Assembly (NCBI RefSeq): GCF_014207135.1
Contig: NZ_JACHCC010000006.1
Span: forward strand, 1 to 41,024
Length of the DNA: 41,024 bases
Source: Pedobacter cryoconitis
GTDB lineage: Bacteria > Bacteroidota > Bacteroidia > Sphingobacteriales > Sphingobacteriaceae
Direction: 5' to 3'
Part shown: piece by piece, positions 24,544-32,537 of the stretch
Numbering within the stretch: the stretch's first letter is position 1
How the letters are laid out: each line of letters starts with the position of its first letter
Made by a program: the position numbers and the translations under genes
Notes under the pieces: model-generated
What the model was told of the DNA's origin: nothing
Databases searched by the model: none
Seen by the model: the letters and a program-made list of their open reading frames with translations, nothing else

Positions 24544-26004
24544 ATGGAGAACGGTTTACAACTTTACAATACCCTTACGCGCAAAAAGGAAAATTTTGAA
24601 CCCCTGAACGGCCACCATGTGGGCATGTACGTTTGCGGGCCTACTGTTTATAGTGATGTGCATCTGGGTAACTGCCGTACCTTCATTTCTTTTGACTTAA
24701 TTTTCAGGTATCTGAAATATATGGGTTTTAAAGTTCGTTATGTGCGGAATATTACTGACGCAGGCCACCTGGAAGGTGATCGTGATGAAGGTGATGACAA
24801 ATTCGCTAAAAGGGCAAAACTGGAGCAGCTGGAACCTATGGAAATTGTACAGAAGTATACACTGGGTTTTCATGATGTATTGAGAATGTTCAATACGCTG
24901 CCGCCAAGTATTGAGCCAACGGCTACAGGGCATATTATTGAGCAGATTGAAATGATCAAGGAAATTATCGCGAATGGTTATGCTTATGAAACCGACGGGA
25001 CGGTATACTTTGATGTTGAAAAATATAGCAAAACATATAATTATACGGCACTGACCAATCGTAACCTGGACGATATGATCGCTAATAGCAGGGAACTGAG
25101 CGGTCAGGACGAGAAAAGGGGAAGACTGGATTTTGCTTTATGGATTAAGGCAAAACCTGAAACGCTTATGCGCTGGCCTTCTCCCTGGGGAGTAGGTTTT
25201 CCGGGCTGGCATATTGAATGTTCAGCAATGAGTGCGAAATATCTGGGTGAAGAATTTGATATTCATGGCGGAGGAATGGATCTTGCAGCTACGCACCATA
25301 CCAATGAAATTGCACAATCAGAGACTTGTTATCATAAACAACCTGCAAAATATTGGATGCATACAAATATGCTGACTGTTAATGGCGCGAGAATGTCCAA
25401 AACAGCTGGTAATGGTTTTATGCCTTTACAATTATTTTCAGGTGATCATCCGCTTTTAAGCAAGGGCTACAGCCCGATGACTGTTAAGTTTTTTATGCTG
25501 CAGGCACATTACCGTAGTACACTGGATTTCTCGAATGATGCACTGGATGCTTCGGAGAAGGGCTTCAGAAGGTTGATGAATTCATTAAGCCTGCTGGAAA
25601 AACTTGTGCCGTCTGCAACTGGTGAGTTTGAAATTGAACCTATCCGGTTAAATTGCGTAAAAGCAATGAATGATGACTTTAACAGCCCTATAGTTATTGC
25701 TGAGTTATTCGAGGCGGCCAGAATTATTAATACTGTATATGACGGTAAAGGCAGTATTTCGGCAGCAGAGCTGGATAAGTTAAAACAGTTGATGCAAGAC
25801 TTCGTTTATGATATCTTTGGATTAAAAGACGAGGACAGTTCTAATGGCGAACTGAATGAAGTACTTGATATGGTTATTGAAATCAGAAAAAATGCGAAAG
25901 AGAATAAGGATTACGCTACTTCTGATAAAATCCGTATCGGGCTACAGGATATTGGTATTCAGTTAAAAGATAGTAAAGAAGGGACTACCTGGAATAAAGT
26001 ATAA
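24544..26004 (+). CDS. cysS: Cysteinyl-tRNA synthetase
   Basis: CysS charges tRNA-Cys with cysteine. The 486-residue protein has the class I HIGH equivalent HLGN at 40-43 following the zinc-ligand cysteine C31 (YVCGPTVYSDVHLGN). The KMSKS loop appears as RMSKTAGN (M284-S285-K286). WHIECSAMSAKYLG and FDIHGGGMDLAATHHTNEIA supply the further zinc and cysteine-binding residues. Length and order fit a complete enzyme. It lies 74 bp after the mutL run, with its own candidate promoter, and is followed after 40 bp by an NTF2-like gene. Confidence 0.97.
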   Translation: MENGLQLYNTLTRKKENFEPLNGHHVGMYVCGPTVYSDVHLGNCRTFISFDLIFRYLKYMGFKVRYVRNITDAGHLEGDRDEGDDKFAKRAKLEQLEPMEIVQKYTLGFHDVLRMFNTLPPSIEPTATGHIIEQIEMIKEIIANGYAYETDGTVYFDVEKYSKTYNYTALTNRNLDDMIANSRELSGQDEKRGRLDFALWIKAKPETLMRWPSPWGVGFPGWHIECSAMSAKYLGEEFDIHGGGMDLAATHHTNEIAQSETCYHKQPAKYWMHTNMLTVNGARMSKTAGNGFMPLQLFSGDHPLLSKGYSPMTVKFFMLQAHYRSTLDFSNDALDASEKGFRRLMNSLSLLEKLVPSATGEFEIEPIRLNCVKAMNDDFNSPIVIAELFEAARIINTVYDGKGSISAAELDKLKQLMQDFVYDIFGLKDEDSSNGELNEVLDMVIEIRKNAKENKDYATSDKIRIGLQDIGIQLKDSKEGTTWNKV

Positions 26005-26044
26005 CAAGAAACAGTTCAACTCATTTAATATTATTTATTATAAC

Positions 26045-26902
26045 ATGATTAATAAACTTATCTGCACCCTGGTGGCTGCAACCTTTACTTTCGGGGCACA
26101 TGCTCAGCGCTCTGACGGAAGTACAAAATCATTGGTAAAAGCTGAAGAGGAATTCGCAGCGAGTGCAGCAAAAGACGGGGTAAAATCTGCCTTTAATGCA
26201 TATAGTGCAAATGATGCGCTGGTATTCAGACCTAATCCTGTAAATGCAAAAACTTTCTATGCTACTCAGCCGGATGATAAAAATCTGACCTGGGCACCTG
26301 ATTATGCAAGGGTTTCACGTAGCGGAGACTGGGGTTTTACCTCAGGGGGTTATACACTGGATGGAGAGACTAAAACTTACGGTCAGTATCTGTCAGTATG
26401 GAAGGCAAATAATGGTAAATGGGAACTGGTAATTGATCTGGGAACAACTAACCATAAACCTTTACATGCTGCTGCTCCGCAGTTTATAGAACCCAAGGAT
26501 TATTTCAAACCAAAATTTGGTAATGCAAAACAGAGGGCCGCAGAAAAAGATATCATCATAACAACTGAAAAAACGTTGAATGCAACATTGAAATCTTATG
26601 GTGTTGCCGCTTATGGTGGTTTTCTTAACCATGATGCCCGGGTTGTATTTCCTGGATATGAACCAGTAATCGGAAAGGATAAAATTATAGCTTTCTATAA
26701 CAGTATGGTGAGCAAGATGAGCCTTAGAACTGTTAATGCTGATAAGTCGACAGGAGGGGACCTGGCCTATACTTATGGTGTAGCTGCTATTGATTATAAA
26801 ACAGACTTAAGAGAGAGTTTTAATTATGTGTTTATCTATGAACGTCAGGCAGATTATAGCTGGAACCTGATCCAGCAGATTTATACGCCTGCTGAACGCT
26901 AA
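26045..26902 (+). CDS. Secreted NTF2/SnoaL-like (DUF4440-type) protein
   Basis: This 285-residue exported protein has a signal peptide ending at AHAQ (residue 21). The rest seems to contain two cystatin-like NTF2 units: residues about 28-145 (VKAEEEFAASAAKDGVKSAF, DWGFTSGGYTL, GQYLSVWKANNGKWELVIDL) and about 175-285 (TTEKTLNATLKSYGVAAYGG, YTYGVAAIDY, YVFIYERQADYSWNLI). Such folds bind small molecules or act as isomerase-like enzymes; no catalytic residues are recognised here. It is probably transcribed with cysS or from a nearby promoter and ends at a clear terminator. Confidence 0.75.
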   Translation: MINKLICTLVAATFTFGAHAQRSDGSTKSLVKAEEEFAASAAKDGVKSAFNAYSANDALVFRPNPVNAKTFYATQPDDKNLTWAPDYARVSRSGDWGFTSGGYTLDGETKTYGQYLSVWKANNGKWELVIDLGTTNHKPLHAAAPQFIEPKDYFKPKFGNAKQRAAEKDIIITTEKTLNATLKSYGVAAYGGFLNHDARVVFPGYEPVIGKDKIIAFYNSMVSKMSLRTVNADKSTGGDLAYTYGVAAIDYKTDLRESFNYVFIYERQADYSWNLIQQIYTPAER

Positions 26903-26921
26903 TTTTCTTATTTTCATATGG

Positions 26922-26949
26922 AAAGGGTTTCTTTAAGGAACCCTTTTTT
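26922..26949 (+). terminator. Terminator after the NTF2-like gene
   Basis: AAAGGGTT (26922-26929) pairs with AACCCTTT (26939-26946) and the right arm runs into TTTTTT, a typical rightward intrinsic terminator. Confidence 0.8.
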
Positions 26950-26999
26950 ATTTATATCATAAAAGCGATTTATCCGTTAAATCTTTAAAGAAAAGAAAT

Positions 27000-27890
27000 A
27001 TGAAGAAACACATACTATTTGTATCTGCTTTGCTACTTTGTCTGCAGACTTATGCACAGACTTTTGACAAGCAGGGCCAACGCGGGGCGAGGGGATTAAT
27101 GCCTGAAAATACGATCGGTGGAATGCTAAGGGCCCTTGATCTTGGGGTAACAACACTGGGCATGAACGTGGTGATTTCTAAAGATAAACAGGTAGTGCTT
27201 TCTCATGAACCTTATTTTAACAATGAGATCAGTCTGACTCCTGAAGGGAAGGAAATTCCACTGAAAGACGAGAAAAAGTATAATATGTACGAAATGGATT
27301 ATGAGCAGATCCGCAAGTTTGATGTAGGGGATAAGGTGCATAAGCGTTTTCCAGGGCAGCAGAAGTACAAAACTTATAAACCTTTACTTACTGAGGTGAT
27401 AGACTCGGTAGAAGCGTATGTTAAACTGCATAAACTGCCTAAACCTAATTATGCTATTGAGATTAAAACTATCCGCAAAGGCGATTCGGTATTTCATCCC
27501 GAACCTGGGGAGTTTTCTCAGCTTGTAATGGATGTGATCATGAAAAAGAAAATGGAAAAAAGGGTAATTGTCCAGTCTTTTGATATCAGATGTCTGCAAT
27601 ATGTACATGAAAAGTACCCGAAAATCAGAACGGCACTGATGATCGATGAAAAGGAGGATTTTGATAATAATATTAAGGACTTGGGGTTCACACCTACTTT
27701 TTATAGCCCTTACTCGGTGCTTGTAGGTAAAGGGCTGGTCGACAGATGTCATGCCGCAGGGATCAAAATAGTGCCCTGGACGGTGAACAGCCTGAAAGAT
27801 ATGGAATACATGGTAGGACTGGGAGTCGACGGCATTATCACTGATTTTCCTAATTTGTTCAATTCACTGGAACTGCCAGTTAAGAAGTAA
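27000..27890 (+). CDS. Glycerophosphodiester phosphodiesterase-family protein with altered active site
   Basis: The 296-residue protein has a signal peptide (1-20, ending TYAQ) and the GDPD TIM-barrel signature around RGLMPENTIGGMLRALDLGV. Known enzymes have HRG at the start of the barrel, then E-x-D metal ligands. Here the residues are Q27-R28-G29 (CAA codon) and G54-M55-N56 (GGC and AAC codons), so the first catalytic histidine and two metal ligands are lost. H69 (SHEP) and E154 (IEIK), the other usual positions, are kept. The frame is intact and the rest of the fold is conserved (LGVDGIITDFPNLF at the end). It is probably a periplasmic pseudo-enzyme or binds ligand only. Confidence 0.86.
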   Translation: MKKHILFVSALLLCLQTYAQTFDKQGQRGARGLMPENTIGGMLRALDLGVTTLGMNVVISKDKQVVLSHEPYFNNEISLTPEGKEIPLKDEKKYNMYEMDYEQIRKFDVGDKVHKRFPGQQKYKTYKPLLTEVIDSVEAYVKLHKLPKPNYAIEIKTIRKGDSVFHPEPGEFSQLVMDVIMKKKMEKRVIVQSFDIRCLQYVHEKYPKIRTALMIDEKEDFDNNIKDLGFTPTFYSPYSVLVGKGLVDRCHAAGIKIVPWTVNSLKDMEYMVGLGVDGIITDFPNLFNSLELPVKK

Positions 27891-27905
27891 TTCTTTAGGG
27901 ATCTT

Positions 27906-27985
27906 AAAAAAACGTATGCTATTTTTTAGGCCGGTCGTACCATGAAAAATGGCACGAATGCCTAAAAAACAGCATACGTTTTTTT
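27906..27985 (-). terminator. Long 26-bp hairpin element, terminator-like, minus-strand biased
   Basis: Arms 27906-27931 and 27960-27985 pair with a single A/C mismatch. An inner stem (27935-27943 with 27949-27957) also has one A/C mismatch. Both mismatches become U-G wobbles in minus-strand RNA, so the fold is complete on that strand, and it ends in seven U. It lies 134 bp beyond the stop of the leftward DUF1963 gene and may end that operon. Confidence 0.65.
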
Positions 27986-28119
27986 GATCTCACAGGGTTT
28001 TTCTGTTCCTGGCAGTTCCCGCGAAATACCAAATGAAGGAAAACGCAGCTCCCTGGACGGAAAGGATATACAAGACTAAGTGCAGAATAGGTTATGCACA
28101 GCTGAATAGAAAAATTAAT

Positions 28120-28899
28120 TTAATGACATTGTAAAGTAAATTCTACCAGATTAGAAGCTTCATTGTAAAAAACGTAAATTAATCCAACATCCCCCCACAT
28201 TATCCCGGCATTGTCTTCTGAATCAATTTGAAATAATAATTTCATTGGAACTCCCTCTTTTACGGGGGTGTCCTCTCCCTGAACCCACATCGGATAACCT
28301 CCTAGCTGACTCCTGTATTCCTGCTCGCCTATTAGTTTCTCTACTGCCTTTTGGTAATTACCCCAGGGCTCATCTTCATCTAAAACACAAGATAGGTTAG
28401 AAGCATTTTTACTATACGTTCCAATACCTTCCCAATCAGGTAATGATTGTACAGATTTAAAGTTTACTTCGCAAAATTTAGTGGTTTCTAATTCAGCTGG
28501 CTGAGCATGTTCTATGATTTGGCTGGTGTTTAATGTGGTATAGGTTTTTACTAACCAACCATCGTTTTCAGTTTCCCATGGAAATTCATCCCAATCGTAA
28601 AAAAACTGAACTAATTTAAGATTACCCGGAAGGTTAATCCCACCATTATTGTAGATCTGAAAGATAAAATTTAGGTTCTTACCCTTTTTTGTTTTCGGCC
28701 ATTCTTCTCCCTCCTCAAAATAAGGCTGCCCACCAAAATGAGACAGTAATTGGGTGTTAGCTTTTGGTTTTGATGGCTTGGAAACTTCAATTTCTGTGGC
28801 CGTTCTGATTAATGGCCTGATCAGATTTTCTAAATCTTCAAAGGTTGTCAGATTCTCTTTATCTAACTCTTGCCTGTATTTATCAAAATGTGAATCCAT
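28120..28899 (-). CDS. DUF1963 (YwqG-like) protein
   Basis: This 259-residue cytosolic protein of the YwqG/DUF1963 family has unknown molecular function. Visible family blocks are SHFGGQPYFEEGEEWP near residues 53-69, FIFQIYNN, LVQFFYDWDE, the GGYPMWVQG segment near residue 202, LLFQIDSED and GDVGLIYVFYNE close to the end. There is no signal peptide or membrane segment. It begins 25 bp after moxR and is probably the last gene of the leftward SurA-MoxR unit. Base composition looks similar to neighbours. Confidence 0.8.
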   Translation of the reverse strand: MDSHFDKYRQELDKENLTTFEDLENLIRPLIRTATEIEVSKPSKPKANTQLLSHFGGQPYFEEGEEWPKTKKGKNLNFIFQIYNNGGINLPGNLKLVQFFYDWDEFPWETENDGWLVKTYTTLNTSQIIEHAQPAELETTKFCEVNFKSVQSLPDWEGIGTYSKNASNLSCVLDEDEPWGNYQKAVEKLIGEQEYRSQLGGYPMWVQGEDTPVKEGVPMKLLFQIDSEDNAGIMWGDVGLIYVFYNEASNLVEFTLQCH

Positions 28900-28924
28900 T
28901 TTTTAAGGTATATTCTGTGGACCG

Positions 28925-29887
28925 TTATAGCAAGTTCTGAATGATCTTTTCTACGGACAAACCTTCTGCCTCAGCACGGTAATTTCTTACGATACGGTGG
29001 CGGAGGATAGCCTCAGCAACCGCCTGCACGTCTTCTATGTCAGGGGCGTATTTACCAGAGATAGCTGCATGGCACTTCGCGCCCAAGATAAGGAACTGGG
29101 ACGCTCTCGGACCGGCTCCCCAATTCACATACTGGTTAATCTCCGGGGTTGATAAAGGACTGCCGGGACGAGTCTTTCCAGTTAGTTTTACGGCATACTC
29201 CAGGACGTTGTCGGTAACAGGTATAGTTTTGATCAATCGCTGGAAAAATTGAATCTGATCGGCGTTAATGAGTTTCTTCAGGGTTACGGGGTTATTACCA
29301 GTCGAATTCCTGACGATAATGAGTTCCTGCTCGAATGTAGGATAGGTGAGCTGAACGTTAAACATGAAACGGTCAAGCTGAGCCTCAGGAAGAGGATATG
29401 TTCCTTCCTGTTCAATAGGGTTCTGGGTAGCAAGTACAAAGAAGGGTTTGGGTAAAATGTGCTTATGCCCGGCTGCAGTAACGGATTTTTCCTGCATGGC
29501 TTCCAGCAGGGCAGCCTGGGTTTTAGGAGGAGTCCTGTTAATCTCATCTGCCAGGACAATATTAGAAAAGACAGGACCCTTAATGAATTTAAAAGTCCTG
29601 TCTTCTCCTAAGATTTCTGTGCCAATGATATCACCTGGCATCAGGTCCGGAGTAAATTGTATCCGGTTAAAATTCAGATCCAGTACATCAGCTACGGTTT
29701 GAACCAGTAACGTCTTCGCCAGACCAGGAACACCTACGAGTAAACAATGTCCATTGCTCAGGATAGAGATTAATACTGACTTAACAGCTTCATCCTGTCC
29801 TATAACGACTTTACCAATTTCATTTCTGATATCTTTGTAAAACTGGTGGAGGGCATCAACTGCCAGCTTGTCGTTCTCGTAATGCAT
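28925..29887 (-). CDS. MoxR-family AAA+ ATPase
   Basis: This 320-residue AAA+ ATPase of the MoxR family acts as a chaperone-like motor that matures or inserts partner proteins, usually with von Willebrand-domain partners. Walker A is GVPGLAKT (52-59) and Walker B is VLADEIN (111-117). The sensor segment FFVLATQNPIEQEGTYPLPE and the C-terminal lid YVNWGAGPRASQFLILGAK are typical. The usual DUF58 and VWA partners do not follow. Instead the gene starts 2 bp after surA and is followed by a DUF1963 gene, so the substrate may be envelope-related. Confidence 0.93.
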   Translation of the reverse strand: MHYENDKLAVDALHQFYKDIRNEIGKVVIGQDEAVKSVLISILSNGHCLLVGVPGLAKTLLVQTVADVLDLNFNRIQFTPDLMPGDIIGTEILGEDRTFKFIKGPVFSNIVLADEINRTPPKTQAALLEAMQEKSVTAAGHKHILPKPFFVLATQNPIEQEGTYPLPEAQLDRFMFNVQLTYPTFEQELIIVRNSTGNNPVTLKKLINADQIQFFQRLIKTIPVTDNVLEYAVKLTGKTRPGSPLSTPEINQYVNWGAGPRASQFLILGAKCHAAISGKYAPDIEDVQAVAEAILRHRIVRNYRAEAEGLSVEKIIQNLL

Positions 29888-29889
29888 AT

Positions 29890-31257
29890 TTATTTCTTTT
29901 CTGCTTCGGTTGGTTTAGTCCAGATCTTTAATTCATCACATGAGTTATAATCAGGATCGATTCTAATATAGGTATTCTTCCTTCTTTTCTCAAACCATTC
30001 GCTCATCACACGATCCTTTTTCTGTTGCTCAGCCTTCTCCTTGAACTTACTGTAATCCTGATCCAGATTACCTTTATGTGGTGGGATCTTAGATTTTAAT
30101 AAGATAATCTTATAACCTTCTTTTCCATCTGCACCTGTGAAAGGCACTGGTTTAGACACTTCACCTACCTTCATGGTATCAACCACAAGGAATACTTTAG
30201 GATCTAATTTATCAGCTGGAATAAAAGTGGTTCTCGCAGTCACGTTATCGGCATACAATAACATACCCCCGTTATATTTAGAGTCTTTATTCGCTGAATA
30301 TAGAGAAGCCGCAGCCGAGAAGCTCAGTTTATTGGCAATAACATTATTGTAAACACTGTCAGCATGTAGCTTCGCACGGTCTAAACTTTGTGGCGTCGTT
30401 TGCGGACGAATCAAAATGTGACGGGCATGAACCTGCTCACCCCTTCGCTCTACAACCTGTAAAATATGGAACCCAAACTCTGTCTCAAATACAGGGGAAA
30501 GCTCTCCTGGTTTCAGTTTAAAAGCAAAAGCTGTAAATTCTTTAGCCATCATGGTACGGTCAAAGAAACCCAAATCACCACCTTCGGCAGCCGAACCCGG
30601 ATCTTCAGAATAGGTTTTAGCCAGGAAGGCAAAATCTTCTCCGCTCTTTACACGAAGTCTGATCGCATCAAGTTTATCATAAAAACGTTGTTTCTCTGAT
30701 TTTGTCAACTCAGGATTAAGCACGATTTCTCCTACTTCATACTCCGCAGGAATATCAGGCAAACTGTCTTTTTTATAAGTATCGTAATATTTCTTTACTT
30801 CAATAGGGGTAATACTTACCTTCTCTGTAATCGTTCCCTGCATTTTATTGGCCTGGAGCTGATCCTTTACATCTGGTCTCAACTCATCCTTGTACTGCAA
30901 AACAGAACGGTTCAGGAATTCTTCCAGTTTATCCTGGCCACCCGCACGCTGAATCTGATAACGCATCCTTTTATCCAGCTCATCATCCACTTGTTTGTCA
31001 TCCACCATCACAGAGTCAATGTTGGCCTGTTGCTTTAATAAATGTTGAACCAGCATTTGTTGAAGGATATAACATTTTACTTTTTCATCAACCGGATTTC
31101 CTGAATTCAGGTACATGACGTATTGCTGGTTTAATTCAGATAGGAGAATTACGTCACTTCCCAGTACCGCAATTACCTTATCTACGCTTTTCTTTTGTGC
31201 CTGCACATTTAGAAACAAGAAGAGCAATCCGCTTGCCATCAATAAAATTTTCTTCAT
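29890..31257 (-). CDS. Periplasmic peptidyl-prolyl isomerase / chaperone, SurA-type
   Basis: SurA-type proteins escort outer membrane proteins through the periplasm. The 455-residue protein has a signal peptide (1-20, NVQAQ), an N-terminal SurA_N chaperone region (about 22-160, VDKVIAVLGSDVILLSELNQ), and two parvulin-like units. The first, about 175-275, contains AKTYSEDPGSAAEGGDLGFF and FGFHILQVVERR; the second, about 278-385, contains ARHILIRPQTTPQSLDRAK. The C-terminal helix returns to the chaperone lobe. It starts at ATG 31257 behind an exact TAAATTTG box. The next gene, moxR, begins 2 bp after its stop, and a shorter SurA-like gene lies upstream. Confidence 0.93.
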   Translation of the reverse strand: MKKILLMASGLLFLFLNVQAQKKSVDKVIAVLGSDVILLSELNQQYVMYLNSGNPVDEKVKCYILQQMLVQHLLKQQANIDSVMVDDKQVDDELDKRMRYQIQRAGGQDKLEEFLNRSVLQYKDELRPDVKDQLQANKMQGTITEKVSITPIEVKKYYDTYKKDSLPDIPAEYEVGEIVLNPELTKSEKQRFYDKLDAIRLRVKSGEDFAFLAKTYSEDPGSAAEGGDLGFFDRTMMAKEFTAFAFKLKPGELSPVFETEFGFHILQVVERRGEQVHARHILIRPQTTPQSLDRAKLHADSVYNNVIANKLSFSAAASLYSANKDSKYNGGMLLYADNVTARTTFIPADKLDPKVFLVVDTMKVGEVSKPVPFTGADGKEGYKIILLKSKIPPHKGNLDQDYSKFKEKAEQQKKDRVMSEWFEKRRKNTYIRIDPDYNSCDELKIWTKPTEAEKK

Positions 31258-31285
31258 TATACTATTTTCAATTATATTCTATTTG

Positions 31286-31293
31286 CAAATTTA
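31286..31293 (-). promoter_or_regulatory. Candidate -7 box (TAAATTTG) for surA-moxR
   Basis: The minus-strand TAAATTTG matches TAnnTTTG exactly, 28 bp before the surA ATG. No clear -33 TTTG is present, so surA may instead depend partly on the upstream gene. Confidence 0.42.
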
Positions 31294-31317
31294 CTATTAT
31301 TCTTGATTGTCTGATTA

Positions 31318-31905
31318 TTATCTGATCAACCTGCTTAATGCGTCCTGATCAATTGTTACTGTGTATTTCTTTCTCAATGAAGTTATCCAGAGACACTCCA
31401 TCTGTTTCTGATAGTCTTCTGCCGCCTCACTTTTATTGTCCTCATAAGACAGGGAAGGATAGGAGTCTGCATGGGCATTATAATATTCATGTATCATCTT
31501 ATCATTGTTCTCCACACCATTCCATATTTTCTTTTCAGATATATTAAAAAGCAAAAGGGCCTCGTTAAACTCATTGATGACCAATGAAAAATCTGCTTTT
31601 TTTGCCTCTGCCGGCGCCGAGTCGAGCAATGCCTTCGCAAAGTTCCTGGTTTCGGCAAGATAGGTGCTATCCTTATCTAATCCGGCTTCTCTCGCATCCA
31701 GAACTTTAAGTTTAAAGTCAATATATATGTTTAAAAATGAGATCAGATCTGTCAATGCTGGCCTGGTGTTGTCAGGGCGATGTTTTTTATATACCCATAT
31801 AAATTCTTTCTGGCTTATAGGCTTGCCGTTAACCACAGCTACGCTCTGAGCAACAGTACTGAGGTAGAAAAAACAGAGAACAAGAATAAAGCAGATTTTT
31901 CTCAC
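31318..31905 (-). CDS. Short SurA-like periplasmic protein lacking a PPIase domain
   Basis: This 195-residue exported protein (signal ending STVAQ, residue 20) opens like Bacteroidota PpiC/SurA proteins: VAVVNGKPISQKEFIWVYKK, then FLNIYIDFKLKVLDAREAGL followed by DKDSTYL. It then moves directly to a segment resembling the C-terminal chaperone helices (LLLFNISEKKIW, EYYNAHADSYPSL), with no parvulin domain. Full-length relatives are 600-700 residues. The predicted start is GTG; no in-frame ATG lies close by upstream. It precedes surA by 60 bp on the same strand. It may be a chaperone-only form or a decayed paralogue; the frame is intact. Confidence 0.72.
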   Translation of the reverse strand: MRKICFILVLCFFYLSTVAQSVAVVNGKPISQKEFIWVYKKHRPDNTRPALTDLISFLNIYIDFKLKVLDAREAGLDKDSTYLAETRNFAKALLDSAPAEAKKADFSLVINEFNEALLLFNISEKKIWNGVENNDKMIHEYYNAHADSYPSLSYEDNKSEAAEDYQKQMECLWITSLRKKYTVTIDQDALSRLIR

Positions 31906-32015
31906 AAAAGGATTAAATGGTATTTTAAAGGTATAAAAGTAATAAATTAAGGCACTATAACGAGATATTTAACTAATTTTAACACAAAAAATATTTCCCA
32001 AAAAAGGCTTAATTC

Positions 32016-32537
32016 ATGGGTGAACAATTAACCACCAGCGCTGAAGCGCTCCGTCTCTTTTTTACGGAGGATATTTACCTGATCCATAGTGAAGAGAATA
32101 TACTTTCTGATGCTCCTGCACTGCCGGAGCCAGCTCCTGCTGCTCAGGTAAAGAGCTTCAAATACCTGGGGAAAAATCAAAAGAACATTCTTATTCTGGT
32201 TAACGACGGACAGCATGAGGTTAGTACAGAAAAGGGAAGGGAACTGCTGAGAAACATCGTTAAAGCCATTCAGTTAACGGCGAACGATTTTGCACTGCTG
32301 AATTACGCAGCTTATGCAAATACGGATCTGGAAACCCTGAAGAATTTCTTTAGCAGTAACGTGGTATTTGCTTTCGGTGTATCGCCTCTGGCTCTTGGAA
32401 TTGACGAACAACCAATGAACGTAATTATCAGCCAGGGTAAAACGCAACTGGTTTTTTCAGGAAACCTGGACGGGCTTGCAGATGATCAGGCAGGAAAGAA
32501 AATGTTATGGGGCAGCCTTAAAAAACTTTCAATATGA
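32016..32537 (+). CDS. Unknown protein, possible HolD-like (DNA polymerase III psi / UDG fold)
   Basis: This 173-residue cytosolic protein is not firmly recognised. The pattern is a short N-terminal stretch, a Pro/Ala linker (LPEPAPAAQ), a beta strand (KNILILVNDG), a helix (ELLRNIVKAIQLTANDFALL), a second strand (VVFAFGVSP) and an ending LVFSGNLDGLADDQAGKKML followed by a helix. This resembles the layout of HolD, the psi subunit of the clamp-loader complex, which has a degenerate uracil-DNA-glycosylase-like fold; the likeness is from memory and not computed. It overlaps rdgB by 4 bp (ATGA), so the two are translationally coupled. Confidence 0.5.
   Translation: MGEQLTTSAEALRLFFTEDIYLIHSEENILSDAPALPEPAPAAQVKSFKYLGKNQKNILILVNDGQHEVSTEKGRELLRNIVKAIQLTANDFALLNYAAYANTDLETLKNFFSSNVVFAFGVSPLALGIDEQPMNVIISQGKTQLVFSGNLDGLADDQAGKKMLWGSLKKLSI

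Noticed and set aside
28033..28134. A 33-codon plus-strand ORF antisense to the end of the DUF1963 gene
   Set aside because: Short, no promoter or ribosome site, no signal or helix pattern, and it overlaps a better-supported gene.
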